A DNA stretch of 64,000 nucleotides from Clarkia xantiana subsp. parviflora (taxonomy: Eukaryota > Streptophyta > Magnoliopsida > Myrtales > Onagraceae): contig JAPTYO010000018.1 in NCBI GenBank assembly GCA_036873135.1, positions 10,283,503-10,347,502 on the forward strand, read 5' to 3'. How positions within the stretch are numbered: position 1 is the stretch's first letter; each line of letters starts with the position of its first letter. Below, piece after piece: positions 1 to 12,900 of the stretch. The notes beneath the pieces are model-generated. The model did no database searches. It was not told the DNA's origin and saw only the letters and a list, made by a program, of their open reading frames with translations. Both the position numbers and the translations under genes were made by a program.

Positions 1-980
1 AACAACTAAGTCATTATACATTAAATCACAAACACTTAGGTGAGTATAGTTGAAATCATTAAAAACTAAGTCTGTATACCTTAAATGATTAATATATATA
101 CCTCAACTTAGTAGTATATACCTTAAATCACACATTAAACTTAGTTAATTGCATATCGCTTAAATCACTAACAACTTAGTCATTATACATTAAATGACAT
201 ACAAATAAGTCAATATACCTTAAATCATTATTATATACCTTAAATCACTACCTTATACCCTAAGTCAAACTAATTATACGAATTAACTAATATATACCGT
301 TAAATCTATAACAACTAAGTCATTATACATTAAATCACCAACACTTAAGTGAGTATAGTTGAAATCATTAAAAACTAAGTCAGTATACCTTAAATGATTA
401 ATATATATACCTCAACTTAGTAGTATATACCTTAAATCACACATTAAACTTAGTTAATTGCATATACCTTAAATCACTAACAACTAAGTCATTATACATT
501 AAATGACTTACAAATAAGTCGGTAAACCTTAATTCATTAGTATATACCTTAAATCATTACCTTATACCCTAAGTCAAACTAATTATACGAATTAACTAAT
601 ATATACTGTTAAATCTATAACAACTAAGTCATTATACATTAAATCACCAACACTTAAGTGAGTATAGTTGAAATCATTAAAAACTATGTCAATATACCTT
701 AAATGATTAATATATATACCTCAACTTAGTAGTATATACCTTAAATCACACATTAAACTTAGTTAATTGCACATACCTTAAATCACTAACAACTAAGTCA
801 TTATACATTAAATGACTTACAAATAAGTCAATATACCTTAAATCATTAGTATATACCTTAAATCACTACCGTATACCCTAAGTCAAATTAATTATACGAA
901 TTAACTAATATATACCGTTAAATCTGTAACAACAAAGTCATTATACATTAAATCACTAACACTTAAGTGAGTATAGTTGA
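1..980. repeat. A+T-rich satellite array, left part (about 307-bp unit)
   Basis: Slightly more than three tandem units are visible. The landmark AACAACTAAGTCATTATACA recurs at about 1, 309, 618 and 927. Each unit is built from about eight degenerate sub-repeats of roughly 27-40 bp around a core like ACTAAGTCAATATACCTTAAATCA, so the 307-bp period is a higher-order unit. The array is interrupted at 980/981 by an LTR element and resumes at 14933. No gene is visible. Such arrays are common in pericentromeric or subtelomeric heterochromatin; the chromosomal location is inference. Confidence 0.93.
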
Positions 981-2524
981 TGTCAGACCTAAAATCTGAC
1001 CTATGGCGAATTACGTTTTGAAAACGTGGATTTTGAAAAGAGTCGCCACTAGTTAATTATTAGGCTAACTAGAATCCTAAATACACCTAAGCAAATACTA
1101 AATTAAACACCTAGGTATTAAATTTGTCTACGATCAGAGATTCGAGTTCGGGGGTTCTTTTACGAATTAAAAAAAAAGAACAATTTTTATTTACGCCCTT
1201 TCGGTACTCTATTAACTTAATTTGCCAATTTTCTTTTTATTTATGTCTTTTTATATATATAACTTTACACTAAACCTTCACTTTTTTAGAAAAGAACAAA
1301 AAATTGAAAAAACTCACATGCACCGAGAAAAAAACTCTAATATAATAAAAAAGCGTAACATTTATATATGCTGCTAATGCACTAGAAGACAAATAAAATT
1401 GAAAAAGAAAGATTGATTCAAACAGACCATGGCCAAAGAATAGTATGATTGCTAAATTTTGGTGTCTTACCTTCCGGAGATAAAGTTTGAAGAAATTCCT
1501 TAACCCATCGTAAGCAGGAGGTGGTGAGACGGTAAAGGATTCCAAGGCGATGCACGGAGACAACGCTCGGTCAGCCAAGTGGACGAAACATGGATACGAC
1601 AATGGGAGACCGAAGGCGGCTGAGAGAATCGAGAGGTCAAGGAAGGATGTGGTGACCGGGGTAGAGCAGCGGCGTTGTCGGATTGAAGCCCCGGGCGGAC
1701 AGGGACAGATCTAATGGGTGTGGTCGCCGGAAGATTGGAGCGGAGGAGACGATCGGAGTCGGCGAGTGGAGAGATTGCACGATTCTGGTTCGGCAGTGGA
1801 CGAACTCAGGACGGTGGGATTGGTGGCCTGTCTGGCGATGAAACATGGGATGAATGTTACAGTAAGGTGGCTCCTTGGCTTCGATGGGTAATCGATGGTG
1901 GCCGGCCTGTGATTGTCGTAGTGGAGATGATGAGTTAAGGAAGAAGTCCGATTCCGTGGGACCCGAAATGATTGGAGGTGCTTCCGTGGAGGTCGAGGAC
2001 ATCGTTGGTCGGAGAACAGGGCTTCTCCGGTGGTGGTTGATGAATCTCGACGGGACAATCAAGGATGGGTAAAAACGAAGCTCTGTCAACAATGTAATAT
2101 AATAACAATAATAATAAAATAAGAAAATTGATAAGATAACACCAACAAAACTAAAGAATTTTCATTAAAAAAAAAAAAGAAAAACTAAAGAATTCACGAT
2201 GATTTCTCAAAAAAAATATTGTACTATTTTTATGTTCTGTTTTTCTGTCCATTACAATGTAAACTAAAACTCTATTTATAATACCTAGTGACTATTCTAA
2301 CTAGGAAACAAATATTGTTGATTTATTCTAACCATAAATTCTAAATATTCATAAATTTAATACTAAATATTCAACAAATATTTTTTGTAACAAATACATA
2401 AACTACCCTAATTTTTGCAGGAGCCATTCTTGGAAGCTTATTGACTTGTCATATTTAGACATTTCCTCATTTAGCGCGCCACACGTCACGCGTGTCGCGC
2501 GTGGTCCAAAATTAGGTGTTTACA
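981..2524. repeat. LTR of the non-coding element (left copy)
   Basis: 1544 bp, TG...CA ends, nearly the same as 13387-14927. It contains a T/A-rich TATATATAAC stretch near 1251-1262 and a G-rich section (about 1500-2070) that gives long but meaningless open frames. The motif GAGTCGCCA occurs about 60 bp inside the LTR and again just outside the LTR start at 13375-13383 and 7234-7242. Confidence 0.88.
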
Positions 2525-4400
2525 GTTTGCCCCTCTTTGGGCGGATTCCCGCAGAACATGTTCGAGGGGATTCGTGCAAAGACAAGGAAACACCGAATTT
2601 TGGATGAGAAGTCTGTATTTCTTTTGAGTATTCGAGTCTTCAAGGGAAACTCCTGGCATATTTTGGAAAGTGCAAAAAAGTGGAGCCTCTGTTGGCGGTG
2701 CCTCTGTTGGCGATGTAGAAAGTAGAACCTCCGTTGGCGGTGCCCCTGTTGGCAGTGCCTCCATTGGTAGTGCAGAAAAGTAAAGCCTCCAGTGGCGTGC
2801 GAAAAAGTAAAGCCTCAGTCGGCGGTGCCCCTGTTGGCGGTGCCTCCGTTGGCAGTGCAGAAAGTAAAGCCTCCAGTGGCGTGCGGAAAAGTAAAGCCTC
2901 AAGTGTTGGCGTAAAAGTAAAGCCTCCAGTGGCGTGCAGTAAAGTAAAATCTTGATCGATGATGCCTCCAGTGGCGAGCAACAAGAAAAAGCCTCCAGTG
3001 GCGTGCAATAAAGTAAAACCTTAATCGATGATGCCTCCAGTGGCGAGCGATAAGGAAAAGCCTTTAGTGGCGTGTATCGGAGAAGAGCCTCTAGTGGCGT
3101 CCGTTGGGGAATTGCCTCTAGTGGCGTGACTTGCGAAGGCTGAATACTAAGACTTCGTTCGTCGGGGGTGACTCTCAGAAAGCTAGAAAACTTCAGATCC
3201 TGATTGTCGGTTGTCACTTGTAGGAACAGACTGTAACAATCCTACTCATCCTTTGAGTTGGTGACTTGCGAGAGCAGACTGTAACTGTCTCGCTTGCCGT
3301 GAAGTTGACTCGTAGGAACAGACTGTAACAGTCCTACTCATCCTTGAATGTTGACTCGCGAGAGCAGACTGTAACCGTCCCGCTTACTCATCTTTGGAAT
3401 GCGACCTGCGAGAGCAGACTTTAACTGTCTCGCTTGCCGTGAAGTTGACTCGTAGGCACAGACTGTAACAGTCCTACTCGTCCTTGAATGGTGACACGCG
3501 AGAACAGACTGTAACCGTCCCGCTTGTCGTTTGGAATACGCTTGCGCATGAGTGTTTGTCCCTAATTTTTGCCTAAATTGTGTATGGTGCGACAACCTAG
3601 CGGGATCTTTTTCCTTTTTCTCTTTTTTCTTTTCTTTTTTCTTTTTTCTTCTTCTTTTTTTTTTGTTGAGAATTTCTCTTTTTTCTCTCCTTTTGCCACG
3701 GCCGATTGAGAGATTTCCGACCATGCCCCTCAGCTTTTTATTTTTTCTCCTTTTGCCATGATTGCAATTCCTAAACTTGCAACCATGCCTCTCATTTCCT
3801 GATTTTTCCTAGGTCGCCCTTTCGGGTTTTCAACCTAGCGGAAGCACTCTTTATATGATAGCCGATTAAACGGTGGCTGTGACCCGTACTTTATTTTCCG
3901 CCTCGATGCGGGAGTATTTGTAGCCGTTTGGAGGGTGGCTGCGACCCTTTTCTCACCGTCTTCAATGTTGCAGGAGCTCTTTTGATTGTAGCCATTTGGA
4001 GGGTGGTTGTGGCCCTTCATTCCTCGTCTCTGATCCGGGAAACGCTTTTTGTATGTAACCATTTTGAGGGTGGTTGTGGCTCTTTTCTTCCCCCCTCACA
4101 GGGTTCGCGGGATCAATCTTTTTCCTTTTTGTAGCCGTTTGGAGGGTGGTTGTGGCCCTTTCACCTATTTCCCACTTTTGATGCTGCAGGAGCGCTCTTT
4201 ATCTGTAGCCATTTAAAGGGTGGCTGTGGCCCTTTCTTTATAGTCATTTTAGGGACGACTGAGACCCTTTTTATCTTTAGTTGATTTAAGGACAACTGTG
4301 ACCCTTCTATTTTTTCACTGCTCTCACAAAATTTACATAAAAACTCTCTTTATTTTTCTGTAGCCGATTAAAGGGCGGTTGTGACCCTAAAGAAAAAAGA
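2525..4400. repeat. Internal tandem-repeat blocks of the non-coding element
   Basis: Three consecutive blocks. About 2673-3130 repeats AAAGCCTCCAGTGGCGTGC and variants (spacing about 33 bp or multiples). About 3180-3540 repeats a roughly 60-bp unit around GAGAGCAGACTGTAACTGTC and GTAGGAACAGACTGTAACAG. About 3835-4400 repeats a unit around TAGCCGTTTGGAGGGTGGCTG followed by TGACCCTTT. A pure pyrimidine tract lies at about 3607-3664. Open frames across these blocks result from repetition and composition, not coding. The first block shares a core with the minisatellites of the coding elements further right. Confidence 0.8.
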
Positions 4401-7245
4401 TACTTTTTTTTAATTAAAAACATCTTCTTGAGAAGGACTCAGGTGATTGAGTCAAAATATATTGGTCGTGTCGACGCCCCGGATTAACCCTACGACAATG
4501 GATGACATAGGCAATGATTTCTTCTCTCGGCTTTTCAAGTGCCCCGGCTATTGCTCAATCTCATCTGGGGATGCCCATGGTTAGCACTGACGAGTTTAGA
4601 CTTCGCCGCATGACGAATGTATGACTCGGTTGAGGATCACACATGGATGACGTGGAGTACTCCGCATTGGGGCACAAATATCGCCCGAGGTATCTGGGAT
4701 AAATTTGACAGCTTGCGGCGAGCAAAGAGCCGCGCACGAGATGTGCTCTTCAGGGGCTTTGATTTGGATGATTATTCAAACTGCACAATGATTAATAAAA
4801 AACTCAAATTCCGGGGATAAAAATGATCACAACTTTTCTTACCTGGGTGCTCGACATCTTTAATGGAAATTTTCTCCATATGTGAATGGACTTGCTGCAT
4901 ATTCCGATTTTCATGCCCCATCTAAAAAACATAACTTTGACATCTGCTCATTGATCGGAACATTGAATCTTCTCGGGACTCTCGATGATCTCTTGATATT
5001 TTCCATCTTCGGATATGTCCGATCTCAATGGGAGATGCCCCTTTGGTTACCACTGACCGGTTTAGACCTCACCGTAAAACGGATGTACGGCTTGGTTCGG
5101 GGACGCGTATGAATTCCACACATGGTAGGTGGAATTTTAGCATGAAAGTTCTTTGAAGCAGTCACGTTTCACGTGGTTGCGACCTCGTCGAAGTGGTCGT
5201 CTGATCTGCAAAAAGAGTAGGGACACTCAAATCTCAAGGGAAAAAATCAAGTACAATTCATCGCACCTGAGCGTTGGATATCCCGAGTGCGCAATTTGTT
5301 CTTCATGCAACTAGATGACTGCATGTTCTTTTTATGTTGCCCCATTTGGCCGAAAATACTTATATGTACAAGATACCTAACCAAGGGTACCTGAAAAGAG
5401 TGAATGAAACATCAGTCTAGAGAATATGAGAAATCATGCATGATTTTTTGAAAGCTCTAATGCCATTCATTTCATAATTTTGATTACATTTCACAAAGAA
5501 GCAAAATTTATGATCTAAGGTGTTTAGCACCATCATGTAGTTTACTGAGTTTGCTGAGTGAACTATCTAGCTCGAACGCAGGACAAATACTCAAAACAAG
5601 GTTTTCCAAAAAGGTTTTCTCGTCCTTTGTTTAAACTTGAATAGTCGCACTCAACTGCTCAGTTAAACTATATTTTCAAAAAATAGAATCAAATATATTT
5701 TTTTTAAAACACTATCTCATGCGAACGTTGAGACGATTTTGCCGAAAAAGTGCAATACACCTTGGAGAAAAACGAATGACACTTTGATTTTTTTAAAATG
5801 CTCATGCATGCTCGAAAGTTAAAGTTCTACTGCTAATAAACTTACAACTTATAACCAGTTTACCTGAATGATACATATGGAATGTATGTACAAAATGAAA
5901 AAATCCAGGTAATTTTTTTTTTTTAAAAAATAACGCAAATGCGATCATGTTTGTAATTAAAAGTTCAACAACTAAGAGAAGATTTACAATCTATCTAAAA
6001 AATAATTTCCTAAAAAAATGCCTATACATGAGATGAAAGTTGTACAGCTAAGAAAATTTACAAGTTATCTGAAAATATTTTTTTTGTTTTTTGTTTTTTT
6101 CGAGGAGAAAAAAATATCAATTCATCTTGGTTGCTCAAAATTGAAAAAAAAATCAAGTGAAAAGTTTTTTTAAAGAATGAATATGAGATGCACAACAATA
6201 AATACAAGATGCAAACTTAAAAATAAAAGCAACTAAAAAAAATTACAATTTACCTGAAATGTTTTTTTGAAAATAATGCATATGAGATGCACATCTTTTA
6301 AAAAAAATCAGGTAAACAGATTTTTTAAACAAAGAGCCCTAAAACTAAGAGAGCTTACGATATATCTAAAAAGTTTATTTTAAAATTAATGCATATTGGA
6401 TGCATTATTAAAAATAAAACAATTCAGATAAAAAGTTTTTTTAAATGATGCATATGGAATGCACGTTTGAAATTAGAAGCTCTAATAGCTAAAGAGGAAT
6501 TACAATTTTTCCTAAAATGTTTTTTTTTTTTTTGCATGCGTGACGAGCTAACCAAAATTACAACTCACCTAAAGAGTTATTTAAAAAAACAATGCGTATG
6601 AAACACAGGTTTAAAATAAAAAATTCAGGTAAGAGGTTTTAAAAAAACAATGCATGCGAAATGCAAGTTTGAAAAGAAAATGTATACAACTAAATGACTA
6701 ACGATTAGCTGGAATTTTTTTTTTTTTTTTTTTAAATGCAATAAGATGAATGCATGAGAAATAAAAACTATACAAACAGTCGCATGATTACATTTACAAC
6801 AAAAAATAGATCATGTTAGGGGGGTAAAAAATGTGTGGCTTTGCTCTACAAGGTAGGTTCCACTGATAGATTCCCGACAAGGTGGTTTCCTCACCCCATC
6901 ATAGGGATCATAAGACCTTCACAAGCGAGTAGAGTTTTTCCGAGCCGTACCGGCGGCCCAGCCGCTCCGGTTGTACTGTACTAAACCTCCGGGATTCTTA
7001 GTCGCCCTGGGTTTTAGGCATTTTGGAGATTATTCTAAAGTGGTGTGCGTGCGAATTCAAATAATGCATATACAACAAAGAAAAATAGTCAATCATAATA
7101 AAAATTTAACTCCACACCTGAAATCACAAAAAAAACAACCAAGTTAGAATAACAAAGTCAAATATAAATAAAAAATAAAACATGGCAAATAAGCAAATAT
7201 AATGAGCCCGAACCCTCTTAAACATCCCCAGCAGAGTCGCCAAAT
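4401..7245. other. Non-coding interior of the element, first copy
   Basis: No coding sequence is seen. Many short stretches have the pattern 'atgcatatgagatgcac...aaaaaa', giving a degenerate repeat of about 80-120 bp with poly(A) or poly(T) runs between 5700 and 6780. It ends with CCCCAGCAGAGTCGCCAAAT directly against the next LTR start at 7246. The whole block reappears, diverged, at about 9985-13386. Confidence 0.75.
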
Positions 7246-7593
7246 TGTCCGACCTAAAATTAGACCTACGGCGATTACGTTTTGAAAACATGGATTTTTG
7301 TAAAGAGTCGCCACTAGTTAATTACGGCTAACTAGAAACCTAAATTGCCTAGGAGAAATATGGATTAAACACCTAGGATTCAATCTGGTCTACGATTAGA
7401 AACTCAGGTTCGTGGGTTCTATTACGAATTAAAACATATGGAATTAATCACGCCATTTCGGTACTCAAATAACAAATTGCCCAAACTCTAATATATATAT
7501 AACTCCACGTAGAATTCACATCATAGAAAGTGTAAATTCCTTCTCTAAGTAATTACCAGCTATAACACATTTTAGTAAACTAAATTATAACTA

Positions 7594-8120
7594 GGGTTAA
7601 CAGGTCTTTTGGTCTATGATGTTTGACAACTTTTGAGTTTTGGTCAATGATGTTTTTTTTACCTAGTTTTGGTACCATATGTTTGCAGATTTTTTCTAGT
7701 TTTGTTCTAACCGTTACATTCCGTCCATTTTTTGACATGTTCAAGTCACGGGATCTACTCTAAACTTTAAATTTAGTCCCTCTAATACTTTTATAACATT
7801 TTTTTTGTTCAATTTAGTCCCGAAGTTTAAAATTGACCCCATTTGGACAATAGGTTCAATTGAATTTTTGAAACTTCGGGACTAAATTGAACAAAAAAAA
7901 GTTTAGTAAAGTATTAGAGGGACTAAATTGAACAAAATTGAAAGTTTAGGGTGGATCACGTGACTTGTACATGTCAAAAAAATGGACGGAATGTAACGGT
8001 CGGACCAAAACTTGAAAAAATTTGCAAACATATGGTATCAAAACTAGAAAAAAAAAAAAAACATCATAGATCAAAACCCAAAAATGGTCAAACATCATGA
8101 ACCAAAAGACCTGTTAACCC
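7594..8120. mobile_element. Mutator-like non-autonomous hairpin element (527 bp)
   Basis: Starts GGGTTAACAGGTCTTTTGG and ends with the inverted complement CCAAAAGACCTGTTAACCC. It is flanked by the exact 9-bp duplication TTATAACTA at 7585-7593 and 8121-8129. The inverted repeats extend almost to the centre, with a TTTAGTCCC / GGGACTAAA pair around 7830-7930, so one strand can fold into a hairpin with arms of about 240 bp. A 9-bp target duplication with long TIRs is typical of Mutator-like elements. There is no ORF of note. Confidence 0.88.
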
Positions 8121-9026
8121 TTATAACTATTTACCAAAGTAAAACTTAATTATAAAACATGCTTGGTCAACACAATATATGTTTAATATGTATAATTTAG
8201 TTAATGAAGTCTACATTACTACTTAGTTAAACCTATATTGTCTAATTATATGCAACATGTATATAATAATAATATAATAATACCATAGACCAAACAAACT
8301 TACTTTTCATGCAGCTTGGAAAGCAACCATCGGCAAGCAACAGTGATGGAGATGGCAACTAGCAAGAGGGTCCATCAGAGACGACAACGAGAGTTTCAAA
8401 CAACGGGCCTGGAACAAGGGAGATCAAAAAACAACAAAACGGACAACGGGCAGTGGCTGAGTCGACCGGATTTACTGGTGTTAGATAGCAGTGAAGGTGA
8501 AACGAGTTCCTAGTTGATTCCGGCGTCTTATTCGTTGTTGATCGGGCGGGGATGGAGGCACAGTCGCCGGTCAGTAGTCGAGGACGGAGCAGCAGCAGGT
8601 GGATAGTGAATATTGATGGTTGTCGGAGCAAGGAGTCGTAATGGAATCGATGGAGACGCGAAGAGATGGTCGGAATAATGGCGAAGTCGAGCTCGGTAAT
8701 GTGCATGGTGAATGGATGGAGATGCTATGGAAGTTGTCGGAGCAGCGGAGGTCGTCGTAGGTTGAACTCCGGTGGCGAGATTAATGGCGGCTGTGCTGGT
8801 GGATGAAGGATGAGCGCCGGTGAGCGGAGGAAGTCTGAAGGGTCGCTGGATGGAGCTTGGGCGCCGATGAGGAATAAGGACCAGAACCAGAAGCAGCTAC
8901 AATCGAGGGGTGAAATGATGCGGCCGAAGGTGGAGTGACTAAGCATCACGATCGAGGGAAGTGATGGAAGTGCAGACAAGAACTAATAGAAAACAAATTT
9001 AAATCAATCAATATGTTGGTTATATT

Positions 9027-9884
9027 CAGTGTTATCAGAACCGGACCGGGGTCGAACCGGAAAGGCCCCCGGTTCCCGGTTCGGGCGGTTCGAACCGGGT
9101 CGAACCCGGTCCGATCGTTTCTGATGAAAAAAAAATTAATAACGGAATGCACAAGTCACAACACATGTCCCGTAAGCCCATTTAATCAGAGAGCAGTCTA
9201 CATTTAATTTTCTCCATTCATACAGAGAGGAAGCCCATCCCAAGCCCAACTCCATTGAAGCTCAATAGTCAAAATATAAATTATTTGTTTCTCTCCGTAA
9301 AGAAAAACCCTAGACCTAAATTAGGATAGCGCAGCTCATCTTCTTCTCCTATACCCACCACTTCATCTTCATCTTCATCCATAGGAAGAAGAAGCTCAAA
9401 GGCGTGAGGATGAGGACTTGGGTCTCCAGAAGGCGCTGCCGCCGCTAGAGCCTATGACACCAGAAGCCGCCGCTCGAGCCTACGACGCCGCCCTGCTCTG
9501 CATCAAAGGCCCGGCCACCGCCACCTCCCTGTCTCTCTTCTTCTCCGTCTCCATTTACACTTTAAGCTCATCACTGGTGGCTCTGTTAGCTGTTCCCTTT
9601 CTCCCTCAAGTGCGTCGTCTCCCCGATTCCGAATCTGAACTTGCGTCTTTAAGTTTTTAACCGATTTCTTTTTAGTTTTTTTTGTTTTTAAATTATTTTT
9701 GCTGCCGAACCGGCGGACCGGGGAACCGCCCGGTCCGCTCAGAACCGGCCGGTTCTTCAAAAACTCGGCTATCGAACCAGGTTCGCTTACTTCCTCCGGA
9801 TTTGTTCAAACCGGACCGGTTAAGGCACCGGTACCGGTTCGAACCCGGTCGGACCGCCGGTCCGGTCCGGTTCTGATAACACTG
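9027..9884. mobile_element. Non-autonomous hAT element carrying a gene fragment (858 bp)
   Basis: The ends are CAGTGTTATCAGAACCGGAC and its inverted complement. The exact 8-bp duplication GTTATATT lies at 9019-9026 and 9885-9892. CAG-type ends and an 8-bp duplication are the signature of hAT transposons. The subterminal 90-190 bp on each side is rich in CCGGT/ACCGG words in inverted orientation. The centre (about 9170-9660) is unlike the ends and contains a truncated AP2/ERF-like coding piece. No transposase is encoded, so it needs an autonomous hAT element. Confidence 0.88.
9400..9660 (+). pseudogene. Captured AP2/ERF domain fragment inside the hAT element
   Basis: One frame reads PEAAARAYDAALLCIKGPAT (about 9451-9510), which matches the helix end of plant AP2/ERF DNA-binding domains (pattern PExAARAYDxAxxCLKG). 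Just upstream, in another frame from the ATG at 9410, comes RTWVSRRR, like the RxWVSEIR strand of the same domain. The stretch in between, with the rest of the beta-sheet and the WLG motif, is missing, so the domain is internally deleted and frame-shifted. The downstream frame runs on to a stop at 9658. It probably came from transduplication of a host ERF gene; no function is expected. Confidence 0.6.
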
Positions 9885-9984
9885 GTTATATTATAATTAA
9901 ATTAATAAACACAAAATACAAAAAAAATCAAAGCAAATTGAAATCTTCTCTTTTATTCAATTTTTGTTGCGTCTTCTTTCCGTC

Positions 9985-12900
9985 CATCGATGTTCCGGGA
10001 TCGCTCTTTTGACTGTAATCGTTTGAGGGACGACTGTGACCCTTTCTTTTATGTTCCCGCCTTCACCGGTTTCGCGAGATCATTCTTTTTGTGTATCCAT
10101 TTTAAGGGTGGCTATGGCTCTTTTTATTCTCCCGCCCTCACGGGGTTCGCGGAGTCACTTTTTTATTCGTAGCCGTTTGGAGGGTGGCTGTGGCCCTTTC
10201 ACCTATTTCCCGCTTTTGATGTTGCAGGAGCGCTCTTTATTTGTAGCCATTTGAAGGGTGGCTGTGGCCCTTTCTTTGTAGTCGTTTTAGGGACGACTGT
10301 GACCCTTTTTATCTTTAGTTGATTTAGGGACAACTGTGACCCTTTTATTCACTGCTCTCACAAAATATGCATGAGCACTCTCTTTATTTTTATCGGTAGC
10401 CAATTAAAGGGCGGCTGTGACCCTAAATTTTTTTTTTTTTGCTTTGTTTTTTTTTTTTGAAAACGAAAATTTAACGAAAATAATCAACAAAAATTATGTA
10501 CATGCCCCTAGTGGCAAATCTGAAATTTCTAATTCAAAACATCTTCTAGAGAAGGACTCAGTTAATTGAGTCAAAATATGTCGATCGTGTCGACGCCCTG
10601 GATGGACCCTACAACCAATGGATGACGTAGAAAGTGATTTCTAATCTTGGCTTCTCAAGTGCCCTGGTTATTGCTCAATCTCGTTTGGGGATGCCCCATG
10701 GCTAGCACCTACCGGGTTAGGCTCGTCGCATGCAGGATGAATGGCCTGGCCAATGAACACACATGGATGACGTGGAGTAGTCCGCATTGGGGCACAAATA
10801 TTTCGCGAGATAAATTCGGCAACTGACACAAGAATGGTTGGCGAGCAAAGGGTCGTGCACGAGATGTGCTCTTTAGAGGCTTTTATTTGGATGATTATCC
10901 GAGCTGCATAATGAGTAAGGAAAAAATCAAATTTCGGGGAGAAAATTGATCACGACTTCTCTTACCTGGGTGTCTGACATCTTTAGTGGAAATTTGCTCC
11001 ATATGTGAATGGATCTGTTGCATGTCCTGATTTTCCTGCTCCATCTAGAAAACACAACTTGTATATGTGGACAACTGGCGGAAAATACATGCCCCTGAAT
11101 ATCTGACGGAAGACACCAACATTAATGTTTTCCTTGCTTGACATTTCAAATGCTCATTGATCGGCACATTGAATCTTAACGGGATTCTCGGTGATCTCCT
11201 GAAATATGCCCAATCTCAATGGTAGATGCCCCATGGTTACCGCTGAACGGTCACCGTAAAACAGATGTACGGCTTGTTTCGGGGACGCGTATGAATTCCA
11301 TATATGGAAAGTGACATGTAAGTTCTTTGGGGCAGTCACATTTCACGTGGTTGCGACCTCGGTCGAAATGGTCATCTGATCTGCAAAAAAAAAAAAATAG
11401 GGACACTCAAATCTCAAGGAAAAAATCAAGTATAATTTATCATACCTGAGTGTTGGATATCCCGAATGTTGAATTTGTTCTCCGTGCAACTCGATGGCCG
11501 AATATTCTTTTTTGTTGCCCCATTTGACCGGCAGAACTTATATGTACAAGATACCTAAACAAGGGTACCTGAAAAGACCAAATATGTAAGTTAGTATAAA
11601 TAATAAAAGAAGTCATGCATGATTTTTCGAAAACTTCTAATGTCATTCATTTCATAATTTTGATTACATTTCAGAAAGAATCAAAATTTATGATCTAAGG
11701 TGTTTTGCACTAGCATGGAGTTCGCCGAGTGCACTATCTGGCTCGAACGCAGGACAGATGCTTAAAATAAAGTTTTTTCATAAATGTTTTCTCGTCCTTT
11801 GTTTAAACCAAAATGATCGCACTCAACAGAGCGATTAGAATCAAAACTCGCATTTTTTAAACGCTTGCTCATGCGAATGTTGAAACGATCTTGTCGAAAA
11901 AGTGCAATACACCTTGGTTAAAAACGAATGACACTTCGATTTTTTTTTTCTTTTTTGTAATGCTCATGCATGCTCGAAAGTTAAAGTTCTACTGATAAGA
12001 AACTTACAACTTACAACCATTTTACCTAAATGATACATATGGAATGCATGTACAAAATGAAAAAGCCAGGTAAGAGAAGATTTACAATCTATCAAAAATA
12101 AAATCGTTTTTCCTAAAACAATGCCTATGAGATGTACATGAGATGCATACTTGAAATGAAATTTCTACAATTAAGAAAATTTACAAGTTATCTGAAAAGT
12201 TTTTTTTTTTTGTTTTTGTGTTTTTATTTTTTTAACGAGGAAAAATTCAATGCATCTTAGTTGCTCTAATTGAAAAAAAAAACAAGTGATTTTTTTTTTT
12301 TTTAAAAATGCATATGAGAAGTACAAAAATAAATACAATATGCAAACAAAGTTCTACAACTAAGAAAAATTACAGTTTACCTGAAAGGTTTTTTCGAAAA
12401 TAATGCATATGAGATGCACATCTTTAAAAAAATCAGGTAAAATGTTTTTTTTAAACAAAGAGCCCTAAAACTAAGAGAGCTTACTATTTATCTAAATTTT
12501 TTTTTTTATATTAATGCATACTGGATGCATTATTTAAAATAAAACAATTCTAGTAAAAAGTTTTTGAAACGATGCATATGGAATGCACGTTCGAAATTAG
12601 AAGCTCTAATAGCTAAAGGGGAACTAAAATATCCAAAATGTTTTTTTAACAACGCATGTATGATGCACTAACCAAAATCACAACTTACCTGAATAGTTTT
12701 TTTAAGAAAAAAATAATGCGTACGAAACGCAAGTTTGAAATAAAAAAAAAAATTCAGGTAAGAGTTTTTTTTTTAAAAAAAAACAATGCATACAAAATGC
12801 ATGTTCGGAAAGAAAATTTCTAAATGACTAACTACTTAGCTGAAAAAGTATTTTTTTTTTTTGTTTTTTAAAAAATGCAATGAGATGAATGCATTAGAAA

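Larger units (their letters stand above)
7246..9984. repeat. Diverged internal LTR, interrupted by two DNA transposons
   Basis: It starts TGTCCGACCTAAAATTAGACC and follows the outer LTR in order (CTACGGCGATTACG, AGAGTCGCCACTAGTTAAT, CACCTAGG, TCTACGATTAGA, GCCATTTCGGTACTC), but clearly more diverged than the outer LTRs are from each other. Subtracting the inserted elements at 7594-8120 and 9027-9884 leaves about 1.34 kb, somewhat less than the outer LTR, so its far end is probably missing. The right boundary is approximate: from about 9985 the sequence matches the internal block again. It probably derives from an older relative joined by unequal recombination. Confidence 0.65.

Noticed and set aside
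1637..2092. Open frames in the G-rich part of the LTR (also 13742-14248)
   Set aside because: Both strands and several frames are open because of base composition; the two LTR copies differ by indels that break the frames.
3552..3761. ORF over a pyrimidine tract
   Set aside because: Poly-Phe/Leu/Ser from a simple TTC-rich run.
8316..8979. Open frames on both strands in the internal LTR
   Set aside because: Shadow frames of LTR sequence; no similarity recognised.
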